A DNA stretch of 64,000 bases from Endozoicomonas sp. ISHI1 (GTDB taxonomy: Bacteria; Pseudomonadota; Gammaproteobacteria; Pseudomonadales; Endozoicomonadaceae): positions 59,551-123,550 of the forward strand of contig NZ_JAGRPU010000017.1 of assembly GCF_024606225.1 (NCBI RefSeq), in the 5' to 3' direction. A program made the translations under genes and the position numbers. The notes under the pieces are model-generated. The model searched no databases, was not told where the DNA came from, and saw nothing but the letters and a program-made list of their open reading frames with translations. How positions within the stretch are numbered: position 1 is the first letter of the stretch; every line of letters begins with the position of its first letter. This document shows positions 17,937 through 27,600 of the stretch, in pieces.

Positions 17937-17966
17937 GAAAAAAACGACCTTCACTGAACAGTCGCC
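17937..17966 (-). terminator. Probable terminator of the peptide permease gene
   Basis: On the minus strand CGAC and GTCG, with an inner TTC/GAA pairing, form a short imperfect hairpin followed by seven T residues, about 30 bases after the permease stop codon. Confidence 0.5.
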
Positions 17967-17994
17967 TCTTCATAACACCAAAATGTCAGAGCAA

Positions 17995-19479
17995 TCAGGC
18001 TGTTGCCGGTTTCACCTGACTTTTTTCTACCGGGTTCATCAACCTGTTCAGTTTAGGCGCCGTCACAAACATGATTACGGCTACCACCGCTGAAATCAGG
18101 CCCATGACTTCAAAGAAATGGCTGTAGATCGGCAGAGTATCCAATGCGGTCGCTGACTGACCAGAAGCCACAGTGGTTAAGCCCGCTACATAACCAGCCA
18201 CTACTGAGGCTGCCGAAGTCGTCAGGAACCAGGCCCCCATAATGAAACCATGCATGCGCTCAGGCACCAGCTGAGCTACCATCGCCAGACCAAGACCACT
18301 GATCAGCAGTTCCCCCAGCGCCTGAGCCAGGTAAGTACCAACAATCCAGCCCGGCGCAACCAGCCCCTCGGCACTGGCAAACCGGGCAGCCAGAGGAATC
18401 AGCAAGAAGCTCACTGATGTCAGGGCCATACCCATGGCAAACTTGACCGGCATACTCATGGCTTTTCCGGTCACACCAGTACGGTTGTAAATGTAAGCCA
18501 ATATCGGGCTGGCCACCATGATCCAGAATGGGTTAAGAGACTGGAAGGATAACGGGTTAACTTCAAAACCAAAAATAACATGCTCAACGTTATGAATGGT
18601 GAAGAAGTTGAGGGAGGTCGGCATCTGGTAGTACATTACCCAGAAGACAATCGCTTCCAGCATCAATATCAGAGCAACAATCATCTTGCCACGCTCAACA
18701 CCGGCAGAACCCAGAATTTCTTTCAGGAAGATCACTACCACACCGCTCCCGACCATCGCCAACAGGACATTGGCAATAACCAGATGGTTCAGAACAAAGG
18801 CACAGGCAAAACACGCAGCAATAACACCGACAAAAACCAGTCCAAACTTCCTGTAGTTCAGAGGTTTAAAGTCAGGCTCAGAGCCATAACCGGCTACCCA
18901 GTGGCGAATGATGAAATAGTTAGCCAGAGCCACCAACAGTCCCAATGCGCTGACTATGAAGCCCACGTTCCAGCCGAAATGGTCCGCCACATAAGGTACA
19001 GTCAGCATAGAAATAAAGGAGCCTATATTGATCGCCATGTAGTACATGGTGAAGGCGCCATCCAGACGACTATCACCTTCTTTATAACACTTGGCCAGAA
19101 GGCTGGAAGGATTCGCCTTGAACAGGCCATTACCCACTGCGACAGTGGCCAGGGCAAGATAAACCATCTGCATGTCGTTGCCCGCTGCGGCCATGATGGC
19201 ATAGCCAGTCATCAACACCAGGGCACCGAACACTATGGTCCGCTTGGTACCCAATACCTTGTCGCCCAGGAAACCACCAAGCGCTACCAGGCCGTAGACC
19301 AGAGCATTAAAGGCACCAAAGATAATAAACGACTCAGACTCCGGAACATCCAGTTCACGAACCAGATAGACGGCCAGAATAGCCTGAAGTCCGTAGTAGC
19401 CAAAACGCTCCCATAGCTCTAGAAAAAAGATCATATAAAACGGCCTGGGCTGTTTCAGAACGTTTAAAGACTGTTGCAT
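17995..19479 (-). CDS. Proton-dependent di/tripeptide permease (POT/PTR family)
   Basis: A 494-residue inner-membrane protein importing di- and tripeptides with protons. The family motif ELWERFGYYGLQAILAVYL (ExxERFxYYG, helix 1) is complete. The second signature, with GALGGFLGDKVLG-like sequence, reads ALGGFLGDKVLGTKRTI, and FTMYYMAINIGSFISML matches the PTR2 signature on helix 5. Fourteen hydrophobic segments fit bacterial Dtp proteins. The order and length resemble DtpA/TppB, but the paralogue cannot be fixed from one copy. It is transcribed alone. Confidence 0.92.
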   Translation of the reverse strand: MQQSLNVLKQPRPFYMIFFLELWERFGYYGLQAILAVYLVRELDVPESESFIIFGAFNALVYGLVALGGFLGDKVLGTKRTIVFGALVLMTGYAIMAAAGNDMQMVYLALATVAVGNGLFKANPSSLLAKCYKEGDSRLDGAFTMYYMAINIGSFISMLTVPYVADHFGWNVGFIVSALGLLVALANYFIIRHWVAGYGSEPDFKPLNYRKFGLVFVGVIAACFACAFVLNHLVIANVLLAMVGSGVVVIFLKEILGSAGVERGKMIVALILMLEAIVFWVMYYQMPTSLNFFTIHNVEHVIFGFEVNPLSFQSLNPFWIMVASPILAYIYNRTGVTGKAMSMPVKFAMGMALTSVSFLLIPLAARFASAEGLVAPGWIVGTYLAQALGELLISGLGLAMVAQLVPERMHGFIMGAWFLTTSAASVVAGYVAGLTTVASGQSATALDTLPIYSHFFEVMGLISAVVAVIMFVTAPKLNRLMNPVEKSQVKPATA

Positions 19480-19902
19480 ATAAAAACTATCCTTTAACTC
19501 CGATGTTCGTCAGTCAATGTCTGTATTTCAGGTATTGTTCGATCTTCCTGATCGAGGAACCTCAAGCGCAATAAGCTCGACAGACTCCGGAGACGGGAGA
19601 AATTTCAATAAACTTAAACAAACATTTTCTGTTATTAATAAACTTATTGAGAGCTCTCACTTTGAATTTTTGGCGGGTCAGTACAAAGACCTTTTTTAAT
19701 TAAGTCTTATTAAAAACGTTTCCAATAGCGGTAATTTTCACAGCCAGACAAGTAGATACCGGTGAACCGGACAGGACTGATGCCTAAATATTAGTGCCAT
19801 TTACTTTTTTCATAATCATCCAGCTTCGACGAATCCGTTTTCTGCGGTGAAAATCACCCTCACAGAGCCCCCAGCGATAAGTCAATCACAAACTGTTTAC
19901 TG
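19480..19902. other. Intergenic region between peptide permease and secreted orphan
   Basis: About 420 bases. The left part should carry the permease promoter. The right part holds the 3' remnant of a second rlmKL copy (separate entry). No other gene is seen. Confidence 0.5.
19785..19855 (-). pseudogene. 3'-terminal fragment of a second rlmKL copy
   Basis: The minus strand encodes DFHRRKRIRRSWMIMKK followed by VNGTNI and a stop, matching the last 23 residues of the intact RlmKL downstream copy, DFQRRKGIHRSWKIMKK plus ENGSAI, at 16 of 23 positions by eye. Similarity at DNA level extends from about 19760 to 19856, offset by 820 bases from 20580-20676. The stop codon is kept. It is a relic, too short to function. 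Confidence 0.8.
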
Positions 19903-20412
19903 TCAATCCCGGAAATTGTTGTGTCTGCAGCTGCCACCTGAACCGGCCACATTTTGACCCACAACCAGCATTACATCGGTGCCATCTCCATAATGATCAA
20001 AGGGACACTGCAATATGTTGGCAGGATCAGATTTAGTCTCAGCCCAGGGTCCACAGAAGTCACAGACTGGCATATGCCACCGAACGACAGCGGTCGTCTT
20101 GGGCGGGGTATCCCGGGATATGACAATATCCTGATATCGCGGTTTATCGCCGATGGAACATTCTGTAAATATAAGATTCTTGTAATGGAGACCAAGTTTG
20201 CTAATGCCTAAGCTACCTGATGGCATTGAGTCAGTCGTCGGAGAATACACCCCATACATGCAAGAGCTGTCTGACCCAGCCTTGAAAGAGTAAGACACGC
20301 TATGGTCGGAATCATAGTTTCTTATAAAATAAATTTTCCGATCCAGTGCCTGAACAGTTCCGAATGCGAGCACAAGAATCGTTGACACCGCTAGCCTTGA
20401 AGTCAGCTTCAT
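19903..20412 (-). CDS. Secreted orphan protein embedded in rlmKL remnants
   Basis: A 169-residue protein with start at ATG 20412 (MKLTSRLAVSTILVLAF), chosen because a signal peptide begins there and AGGAG lies nine bases upstream; the longest frame starts at 20463. Cleavage is likely after VQA. The mature part has eight or so cysteines (for example MPVCDFCGPW and SCRHNNFRD), suggesting disulphides and an extracytoplasmic location. No family is recognised. It sits between two fragments of a second rlmKL copy, so it appears to have replaced about 120 bases of that copy or arrived with it. Confidence 0.7.
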   Translation of the reverse strand: MKLTSRLAVSTILVLAFGTVQALDRKIYFIRNYDSDHSVSYSFKAGSDSSCMYGVYSPTTDSMPSGSLGISKLGLHYKNLIFTECSIGDKPRYQDIVISRDTPPKTTAVVRWHMPVCDFCGPWAETKSDPANILQCPFDHYGDGTDVMLVVGQNVAGSGGSCRHNNFRD

Positions 20413-20499
20413 ACTCCTCAGCTCCTGATTAGCTGCCCAAGAAGACAGGGTAGGACGCCTCAAACCCCGTTGTCGCTTGCATGGCTCGAAAGTGTAACT

Positions 20500-20575
20500 C
20501 TGATTTGCTGCCGGCTCAATTAACCTGAAATGATCTTTCTGAATATCAAAATCACCTTTAAGTTTCCTGGAGCTG
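20500..20575 (-). pseudogene. Internal fragment of a second rlmKL copy
   Basis: The minus strand encodes FSSSRKLKGDFDIQKDHFR then LIEPAANQS, matching residues of intact RlmKL beginning FSNSKKLKGVFDVQKDHFR at 20 of 25 positions by eye. The parent segment is at about 20792-20868. Homology stops on both sides, and the fragment is cut from the second relic by the secreted orphan gene. Confidence 0.8.
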
Positions 20576-20603
20576 GAAAAGGCAAACCAGAAAGGACCAA
20601 TGC

Positions 20604-22814
20604 CTAAATAGCAGAGCCATTTTCTTTTTTCATAATCTTCCAGCTTCGATGAATCCCTTTACGCCGTTGAAAATCTCGATCAATGGTTTGATGAGTGATC
20701 TCTTCAACAAGAAATTCTGATTCAACTCGCGCATCCAGTTTGAACTTTCTAAAATTGTTAGAGAAATAGAGAGTACCATCCTTACTAAGCCTTTTTGCTG
20801 CCAGCTCAATTAACCTGAAATGATCTTTCTGAACATCAAAAACACCTTTTAGCTTCTTGGAGTTGGAGAAGGTGGGAGGGTCCATAAAAATCAGTTCGTA
20901 CTCGCCGGTATCTTTTTCCAGCCATTTCAGACAGTCTTCTCGCTCCATCCGGTGACGGCGCTCGCTCAGACCGTTCAGGGCCAGATTCTTTTTACCCCAG
21001 TCCAAATAGGTATTGGAGAGATCAACGCTGGTAGAAGACACAGCTCCACCCATGGCAGCATGAACAGTGGCTGTGGCGGTATAACAGAACAGGTTGAGGA
21101 AGCGCTTGCCTTCAGCCTCTTTCTGCAGCCTCATTCTCATCAGGCGATGATCAAGAAACAGACCCGTATCCAGATAATCATTCAGATTAACCAATAAACG
21201 ACAACCGCCCTCTTTTACTTCCATCAGCTGTTTCTGTTCGTCCTGCCGGACGTACTGACTGAAACCTGATTGCCGCTCGCGTCGTTTCAGGACAATGTTT
21301 TCATCCGGTATATTCAGTACCTCAGGTGTCACTGCCAAGGCTTCGATTAAGCGCTCCTGAGCTTTTTCTTCGTTAATGGATTTGGGCGCTGCGTACTCCT
21401 GAACGTGCACCCAGTCACGGTACACATCAACCGCTAAAGAGTATTCGGGCATGTCGGCATCATAGAGGCGATAGCAGTCGATGTTGTTTTTTCTGGCCCA
21501 TTTGCTCATCTGCTTGAAATTTTTCTTCAAGCGGTTGGCAAACATGGTGGCCCCTTCAGAAATATAGGTAACCGTTCGGGTCTCTGATTGACTCCCCTGC
21601 TGTTTTTCTGCCGCGGCCTCTCTTGCTTCACGACTGCGAATATCGTAAAGAAAGAGCTTACAGGGCAGTGCTCCGTTAAAGAGCGAATAACTCTTTTTGG
21701 GCCCCATTCCGAGATTTTTCACCAGACTGGGTGTACCCGTAAAAATGCCTGCTTCCCAGCCCGGGCAGTTTTGTTTTAGCTTTTCACCCAGATGTTTGTA
21801 AAGGTAGACCAGACTGGCTTCATCGCCCATACGTTCACCGTAGGGAGGATTACAAACCACCAATCCGGCATCTACGTCAGACCCCAACCCCATGGCCAGA
21901 TCCTTGAGTTCCTGCTGTCGTATATTGACCCTTTTTGACAGCCCGGCCCTTTCAAGGTTGGATTTGGCACGATGAGCAACAGACCCCAGGCCTTCAAAGC
22001 CAGTAATCTCCGAATCCATGGCAGCTAGCCCCTGCTGACGACGTTCTCTGGCTTCCTCCAGCACTTTACTCCAAACCTTTGGCACATGCCCCATCCAGCG
22101 ATCAAACCCGAAACGGGCTCGAAGCAGACCGGGGGCAATGTCGGCCGCCATCATGGCACCTTCTATCAACAGAGTAGCGGCTCCGCACATGGGATCCATT
22201 AAGGGTTTTCCCCGGGCAGCCATTTCAGGCCAGCCAGATCTTATCAGAATGGCCGCTGCCAGATTTTCCTTCAGAGGTGCTTCACCGGATTCCTGACGAT
22301 AGCCCCGTTGATGCAAACTCTGACCTGACAGATCAATCGATACAAACGCTGTTTTTCCTCTGGCATGAACATTAATTCTTAAATCAGGGTTAGCAGCACT
22401 CACAGAAGGCCGCCAGCCATGCTCATCTCTCAGCTGATCAACGATGGCGTCTTTAACGACCTGAGCACCGAATCGGGTGTGATTAATATCGGGTGTCGAA
22501 CCGGTGAAGTCGACCCGGAAGCTGCTCTGCTGATCGAGATGATCATCCCATTCAAACGTTTTGACCCCCTGATAAAGACTGTCTTTGTTCTCGGATCGAA
22601 TCTCGCCCAGCCGCAGTAGAATCCGGCTTGCCAGCCTGGACCAGAGACAACTCCGATAGGCAACTTCAAGACTGCCCCTGAAGCTCACACCAGCGACAGT
22701 TTCCTGGACAGATTGCGCACCCAGGCCCGTTAACTCACTGGCCAGCAGGATTTCCAGCCCCTTGGGGCAGCTGGCAAAAAGTTCTAGAGAACGCTCAGCA
22801 AGAGGCGTATTCAT
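20604..22814 (-). CDS. rlmL: Bifunctional 23S rRNA methyltransferase RlmKL (m2G2445 and m7G2069)
   Basis: A 736-residue fused methyltransferase acting on 23S rRNA during assembly of the large subunit. The N-terminal THUMP region (about residues 45-155) binds RNA; the first methyltransferase has LMDPMCGAATLLIEGAMMA and the NPPY motif VCNPPYGERMG near residue 320 (RlmL part, m2G2445). The C-terminal RlmK part (m7G2069) has FLNLFCYTATATVHAAMGG and IFMDPPTFSNSKK near residue 645. Length and order match the gammaproteobacterial protein. Fragments of another copy lie directly downstream. Confidence 0.95.
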   Translation of the reverse strand: MNTPLAERSLELFASCPKGLEILLASELTGLGAQSVQETVAGVSFRGSLEVAYRSCLWSRLASRILLRLGEIRSENKDSLYQGVKTFEWDDHLDQQSSFRVDFTGSTPDINHTRFGAQVVKDAIVDQLRDEHGWRPSVSAANPDLRINVHARGKTAFVSIDLSGQSLHQRGYRQESGEAPLKENLAAAILIRSGWPEMAARGKPLMDPMCGAATLLIEGAMMAADIAPGLLRARFGFDRWMGHVPKVWSKVLEEARERRQQGLAAMDSEITGFEGLGSVAHRAKSNLERAGLSKRVNIRQQELKDLAMGLGSDVDAGLVVCNPPYGERMGDEASLVYLYKHLGEKLKQNCPGWEAGIFTGTPSLVKNLGMGPKKSYSLFNGALPCKLFLYDIRSREAREAAAEKQQGSQSETRTVTYISEGATMFANRLKKNFKQMSKWARKNNIDCYRLYDADMPEYSLAVDVYRDWVHVQEYAAPKSINEEKAQERLIEALAVTPEVLNIPDENIVLKRRERQSGFSQYVRQDEQKQLMEVKEGGCRLLVNLNDYLDTGLFLDHRLMRMRLQKEAEGKRFLNLFCYTATATVHAAMGGAVSSTSVDLSNTYLDWGKKNLALNGLSERRHRMEREDCLKWLEKDTGEYELIFMDPPTFSNSKKLKGVFDVQKDHFRLIELAAKRLSKDGTLYFSNNFRKFKLDARVESEFLVEEITHQTIDRDFQRRKGIHRSWKIMKKENGSAI

Positions 22815-23084
22815 AACTGATATTCCAAAATAATTTAAAAATTCAATATTTATTAGGATTGATTTCTCGACAGTCCGATCAAACTTCGTTAGAAATTAAA
22901 CCGTAGACGTTCCCTGTATGTTTGCTCTCTGGTTTTTCCCGGCTCCCTCGTTGCATGTATGTTGCATGAAGCCTGGTGGGCATCCGGAGTTATCACAACA
23001 GACCGGATCAGGGAATTTTCAGGTGCTGTAACAGGGTGCCAGGGAGGCATTGATAAACGAATCAGCAAGAGGCAGTACCACATG

Positions 23085-23297
23085 ATGAAAAGACAAAAAA
23101 GGGATATGACAGACAGAGCCTTTACCAAAGGATATCGGACAGGTGCGTCTGGACGTTCGAAGGATATCTGCCCACATACGGACCCTCAACTTCGCCAAGC
23201 CTGGTTAACGGGCTGGCGGGAAGGTCGCGTAGACAACTGGGACGGCTTGATTGGCATTTCCGGCCTGCAACGGGCCAGTAATGCCTCCTTTCTATGA
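23085..23297 (+). CDS. rmf: Ribosome modulation factor Rmf
   Basis: A 70-residue basic protein that dimerises 70S ribosomes into inactive 100S particles in stationary phase. MKRQKRDMTDRAFTKGYRTG, then SGRSKDICPH and AWLTGWREGRVDNW align with Escherichia coli Rmf (MKRQKRD, GYQAGIAGRSKEMCP, WLGGWREA). The start is ATG 23085; ATG 23082 directly before it is equally possible and better spaced from GAGG. The long upstream extension of the frame is not part of the family. The C-terminus is about 13 residues longer than in E. coli. A strong terminator follows. Confidence 0.93.
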   Translation: MKRQKRDMTDRAFTKGYRTGASGRSKDICPHTDPQLRQAWLTGWREGRVDNWDGLIGISGLQRASNASFL

Positions 23298-23320
23298 GTT
23301 ACCCTACTGTTGAAGCCTAT

Positions 23321-23347
23321 AAGCCCCGGACTTCCGGGGCTTCTTTC
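23321..23347 (+). terminator. Rho-independent terminator of rmf
   Basis: AAGCCCCGGA at 23321-23330 and TCCGGGGCTT at 23333-23342 form a perfect ten-base stem with a tiny loop, followed by CTTTC, 24 bases after the rmf stop. Confidence 0.88.
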
Positions 23348-23438
23348 ATCCCGCCTGCAGCCATGAACGAAGAAAAATATTCCTGAATCGGCTCGCTTGG
23401 AAATCTCTCAGAGACTCATGAAGTCGACCGAAGAGCCT

Positions 23439-24464
23439 TCAACCATGATCACAGGAGTAAACGGCTTCTGCCGCCTCACGAATCAAGGAAGGGCCCCTAT
23501 AAATGAAGCCCGAATACAACTGAACCAGACTGGCCCCTGCCCTGATCTTATCGGCTGCTGTTCCGGCATCCATCACGCCGCCCACACCAATAACAGGTAG
23601 TTTTCCGGAAAGTTCGGAGGACAACAGTTTAATGACTTCTGTCGAGCGGTCACTTAGTGGTGCCCCACTGAGTCCGCCCTGCTCTTCTGCATTAGGCAAA
23701 CCCTCAATAGCATCCCTTGACAGCGTGGTATTAGTCGCAATCACCCCGTCCATCTCACAGGAAACCAGTTCACGGGCGATGTCAGCAATTTCTGCTTCAT
23801 CCATATCCGGTGCGATCTTGATAGCTACCGGCACCCTGCGACCATATTTGTCGGTCAGTAAAGCCTGCTCTTTTTTCAATGCCTCCAGCAGACTTTTCAG
23901 GGCATCACCAAACTGCAATTTACGCAGCCCCGGAGTGTTAGGGGATGAGAGATTGACCGAGATGTAGCCGGCATGGGGATACACTTTTCTCAGGCAAGTC
24001 AGGTAATCCGTTTCAGCGTCTTCCACGGGAGTATCAAAATTTTTGCCAATGTTAATGCCAATGATGCCCTGATAATTGCAATTACGGACATTCTGAACCA
24101 GATGATCAACCCCTTTATTGTTGAACCCCATACGGTTGATCAGCGCCTCACGCTCTGGAATACGAAAGCAGCGAGGCTTTGGATTGCCGGGTTGAGGACG
24201 GGGGGTCACTGTACCCAGTTCAATATGACCAAAACCCAGACTGCCCAAGCCATCAATACAATCTGCGTCTTTATCAAGCCCTGCTGCCAGCCCCACAGGA
24301 TTTTCAAAGGTCAGCCCCATAACTTCCCTGGGGCGGGAAGGAACAGATGGCACAAAAGCATTGTTCAGGCCTAGCCGCTGGCCTGCCCCTATCATCTCTA
24401 ATGCTACATCGTGTGCATTTTCAGCAGAGAGACAAAATAACAACTTTCGGCCCAGTTGATACAT
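23439..24464 (-). CDS. pyrD: Dihydroorotate dehydrogenase (quinone), class 2
   Basis: A 341-residue FMN enzyme on the inner face of the cytoplasmic membrane that oxidises dihydroorotate to orotate with quinone in pyrimidine synthesis. The N-terminal helix ([19 protein letters not shown]) is the class 2 membrane contact. [20 protein letters not shown], the catalytic loop [12 protein letters not shown] with the active serine, IKIAPDMDE and the FMN phosphate loop [16 protein letters not shown] are all present. It is convergent with rmf. Confidence 0.95.
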   Translation of the reverse strand: MYQLGRKLLFCLSAENAHDVALEMIGAGQRLGLNNAFVPSVPSRPREVMGLTFENPVGLAAGLDKDADCIDGLGSLGFGHIELGTVTPRPQPGNPKPRCFRIPEREALINRMGFNNKGVDHLVQNVRNCNYQGIIGINIGKNFDTPVEDAETDYLTCLRKVYPHAGYISVNLSSPNTPGLRKLQFGDALKSLLEALKKEQALLTDKYGRRVPVAIKIAPDMDEAEIADIARELVSCEMDGVIATNTTLSRDAIEGLPNAEEQGGLSGAPLSDRSTEVIKLLSSELSGKLPVIGVGGVMDAGTAADKIRAGASLVQLYSGFIYRGPSLIREAAEAVYSCDHG

Positions 24465-24672
24465 GAAAAGCCCCGGTTAATTTAGATAAACCCGCGGAAT
24501 TATACGCTGCTCCATTTTGAAAACCAGTGTTGTGTAAGGGCTTTTTTATCATTCCACATTTATATTCATAACCAGACGGTAAGTTATTCTGACCAAAATG
24601 GAAATTTTCCGCCATTTTCAGGGTCTTAAACATTAGAGGAACCCGATATCCGAAATAGGTAGGAGGCCAGAA

Positions 24673-27600
24673 ATGTCAGAATTATCGATTGGAAGTCTAC
24701 CTGCAGCCCCCCATCGTTCAGGCAACTCTACCTCTTGCCTGAATCCCATGCAGAGCCTTGTGGGGGAAGCAGGAACCTACTTGTCATACCAGGCCAAAAA
24801 CCATTCTGCCCCCTTATCAAAGCCTCTCTCTGAGCATCAAGTCACTAAGTCTTTAACTGCAGTAATGATTGGCAAAAACATTACTTCTGTCCCTGAAACC
24901 GATCCCGACGATGAAGATGACGTGTTTGAGGATGCCGAAGATAACCCGGACTGGATAAAGGATTACGATGCCAGACTGGCGGAAACTGCAACTCAACCTC
25001 TAACTCACCAAAAGGATCACTGGCATTTCTCAGATCACGATCCGGAAACCCTGATTAATGACTATTCAGAGTTGCTGGACAGGTTCAGGCAAGAAGGTCT
25101 GGACGCTGATGTCATCACTATGATGCATCCCTATGGCATTCTCGAACGGATTCTGGATGTGTGCCCCGAAAGGGGCTTTGCCCTGTTAAAACAGAGATTG
25201 CTGGCACTGGCTGACGACTTAGAAAAGAACTGGTGGGGTATCACCTCCAACAAACCGGAAGCCAGACAAAAACTGGAGGCTTTATTCAATCTGTTGGAAA
25301 CGCGTGATGACGATGCTCTGCTGAGAGGGTTGCTTGACTTTGAAACAAGGCATGGCAAGACACCTTTTTACCATGTGCTTCAGGAGTGCTTCGTACAGAA
25401 CAGGATGACGGATCCCTTCAAACCAGAGAATGCCGGAGCCAACCCATCTGCGGCGGCGTTGAGCCTTCAGGCAAACAGGCAGGCTCTTGGGCTGAAAAAA
25501 ATCGACGCCCGGAAAGCTCTGGAGGGACTCTATTTTCCACCACCCGGTCACTGGCACAACCGCTCACAGTTAACCGGGACAATGATCTGGAAAACCCCGC
25601 AAATTGTTCACCAACTGCTGTTGGATCGCTGTTGTGCTGATATCGATGAAGCTCGAAAAAAGCTGCGCTCCGGGCAATGGCAAAGTCGACAGCAGCTGCA
25701 GTTATTATCGAATCAGCTCAAGTCTCTGGCGGAAATGCGCTGCACGCCCGAAAATCTGACGGACTTCATTCAGAACCCCAATCATGAAGAGTTCCGGGAC
25801 TTGCTGGAAAGGGAATGCCAACAGCTCTATTTCAAGCAGCGCTATCAATACTTGATGTCGACCGAGTTATCGGAACTCTCCATCGAAGAGCTCAATGAAG
25901 CAGAGCAACAGGTGGACTGTATGCTGGCTGTGGAAGGGCATAAAGACGTTCCTGCGGACTTCGCTGCTGACATGTTCAAACAGTTAAAGCATTTCCATCA
26001 CGCCATTCAACTGGTTCGTTTTATGAAACTGGAGCTGGAAGCCCCTCTTTCAGAAAGGATCTTTATGCTCAATCCTCCTGCCACCCGGCACCTCATGCAG
26101 AAACTGAATACCAGCAGGCAAGGGGCCGATACAGAAATGAAGCTGTATCATGCCATTACTCAATACAGTGATCACCTGAAGGCTTATCACAAACATCCGA
26201 GCTACTCATCCATAGTCGCTTACCAGCAGAAACATCATGATCTCAGGCTGGCCCAGGAAGAACAGGTGATGGCAGAGACCAGAGCCTTGATAGAACAGCC
26301 TGAAACACCGGCCGTGATGGGTACCGGTGATTATCAGGAAAACCTGCAACTGCTGAAAATACTGGATCAGGCACTGCAGGAAACAGCCCCGGTCAGCCCC
26401 GTCCATTCGGGCAAGGAAGCTATTATGGCGGTGGGGTATCAGGTTGTCTGGCCGGGCAGAAAATCTCTAAGGGACAAAATGTCTGAACTTCAGCACCTGA
26501 AAGATCTGAAAGCAGTAGGCTACTCGTTCAGGGAAGAGCTTCTGAAAACCTGTGAAGCCATTCCCGGCTCCACCACAGGTATCCTTAACAGAGTGTCCAA
26601 CATTGTACAGCCAGCCGCGACCACGATTCAGGACTGGCACAGCGGTAAAAGCAGTGCCTGGACCATTCTGACGGGAGTACAGGGCAGTTACACAGAGCTG
26701 GAAAAGCAAGCCTGCGAAACACTTTCAGGCGTACTGGAAATAGCTCAACGCCACCCTCGTTTGTTCCGACGTCTGGTTGGAGACTCCGCCCAAACTATTG
26801 AGCAGTTGAAAATACTGGTGGGCGCCGGGAATGCCGGACTGGTTTCACAGCTTCAGGCAAGGCTGTCGGCTGAATCGGCCGCCTCCTGCTTTGCCGGAGA
26901 TGAAGCCGTTAACGAAGCATTCGATTACGCCAACCACCCCCAACAGGCGGCATTATTAAAACAGTTTCAGTTTCTGCTGCAGGTTTCCGATCTGGCTCTC
27001 AAGGGCTCTGTCGCCCTGAACTTCTTTGCCGACCTGTCCAGTCATACGGCAGGTTCCAGACTGGGCAATGTTATCGGACTGACAGCAGGCGCCCTGATTG
27101 CCGGCCTGGCAGGGGGTGCAGTAGGCTGGAGCGTTGGCGGAATGGCAGGAGCAATTGCCACGGCAACGGCTCATGCAACGGGAGCCGTTGCCATCCGTGA
27201 AGGTGTCAATCAACTGGAAGGTCGTCAGGTTCGTACCCTGAACAGGCTGATCAACTACGGACCGGCCTTTGCCAACGCATCCAGCCCTATGGATGAGCTG
27301 GCGCTGATTGCCAGGGGCGTTGCTAAAAAGGAAGGTCTGGCCAGAAGTGTCTTTAACGTCTGCGTTAACCCCTTTCAATTCCGGTACAATCGACTGACAG
27401 AAGCGATTCGTGCTTACCACAACAGGGAAGCCGGAGCCTTTGGCCAGCTCGCCGCTGAAGGTGCCAAATGCCTGATCGTTCTGGGTGGTTCAGTCATGGC
27501 TGGAACACTGGTTGCCGGTAGCGCCTTCTACGGGAGTCTGGCGGCCGTGGCATTATGGCCCATAGCCACCTCCAGCTTCGCATTGATTACCACAACGCTG

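Noticed and set aside
22889..23128. A 79-codon minus-strand frame opposite rmf
   Set aside because: Shadow of rmf and its leader; no independent support.
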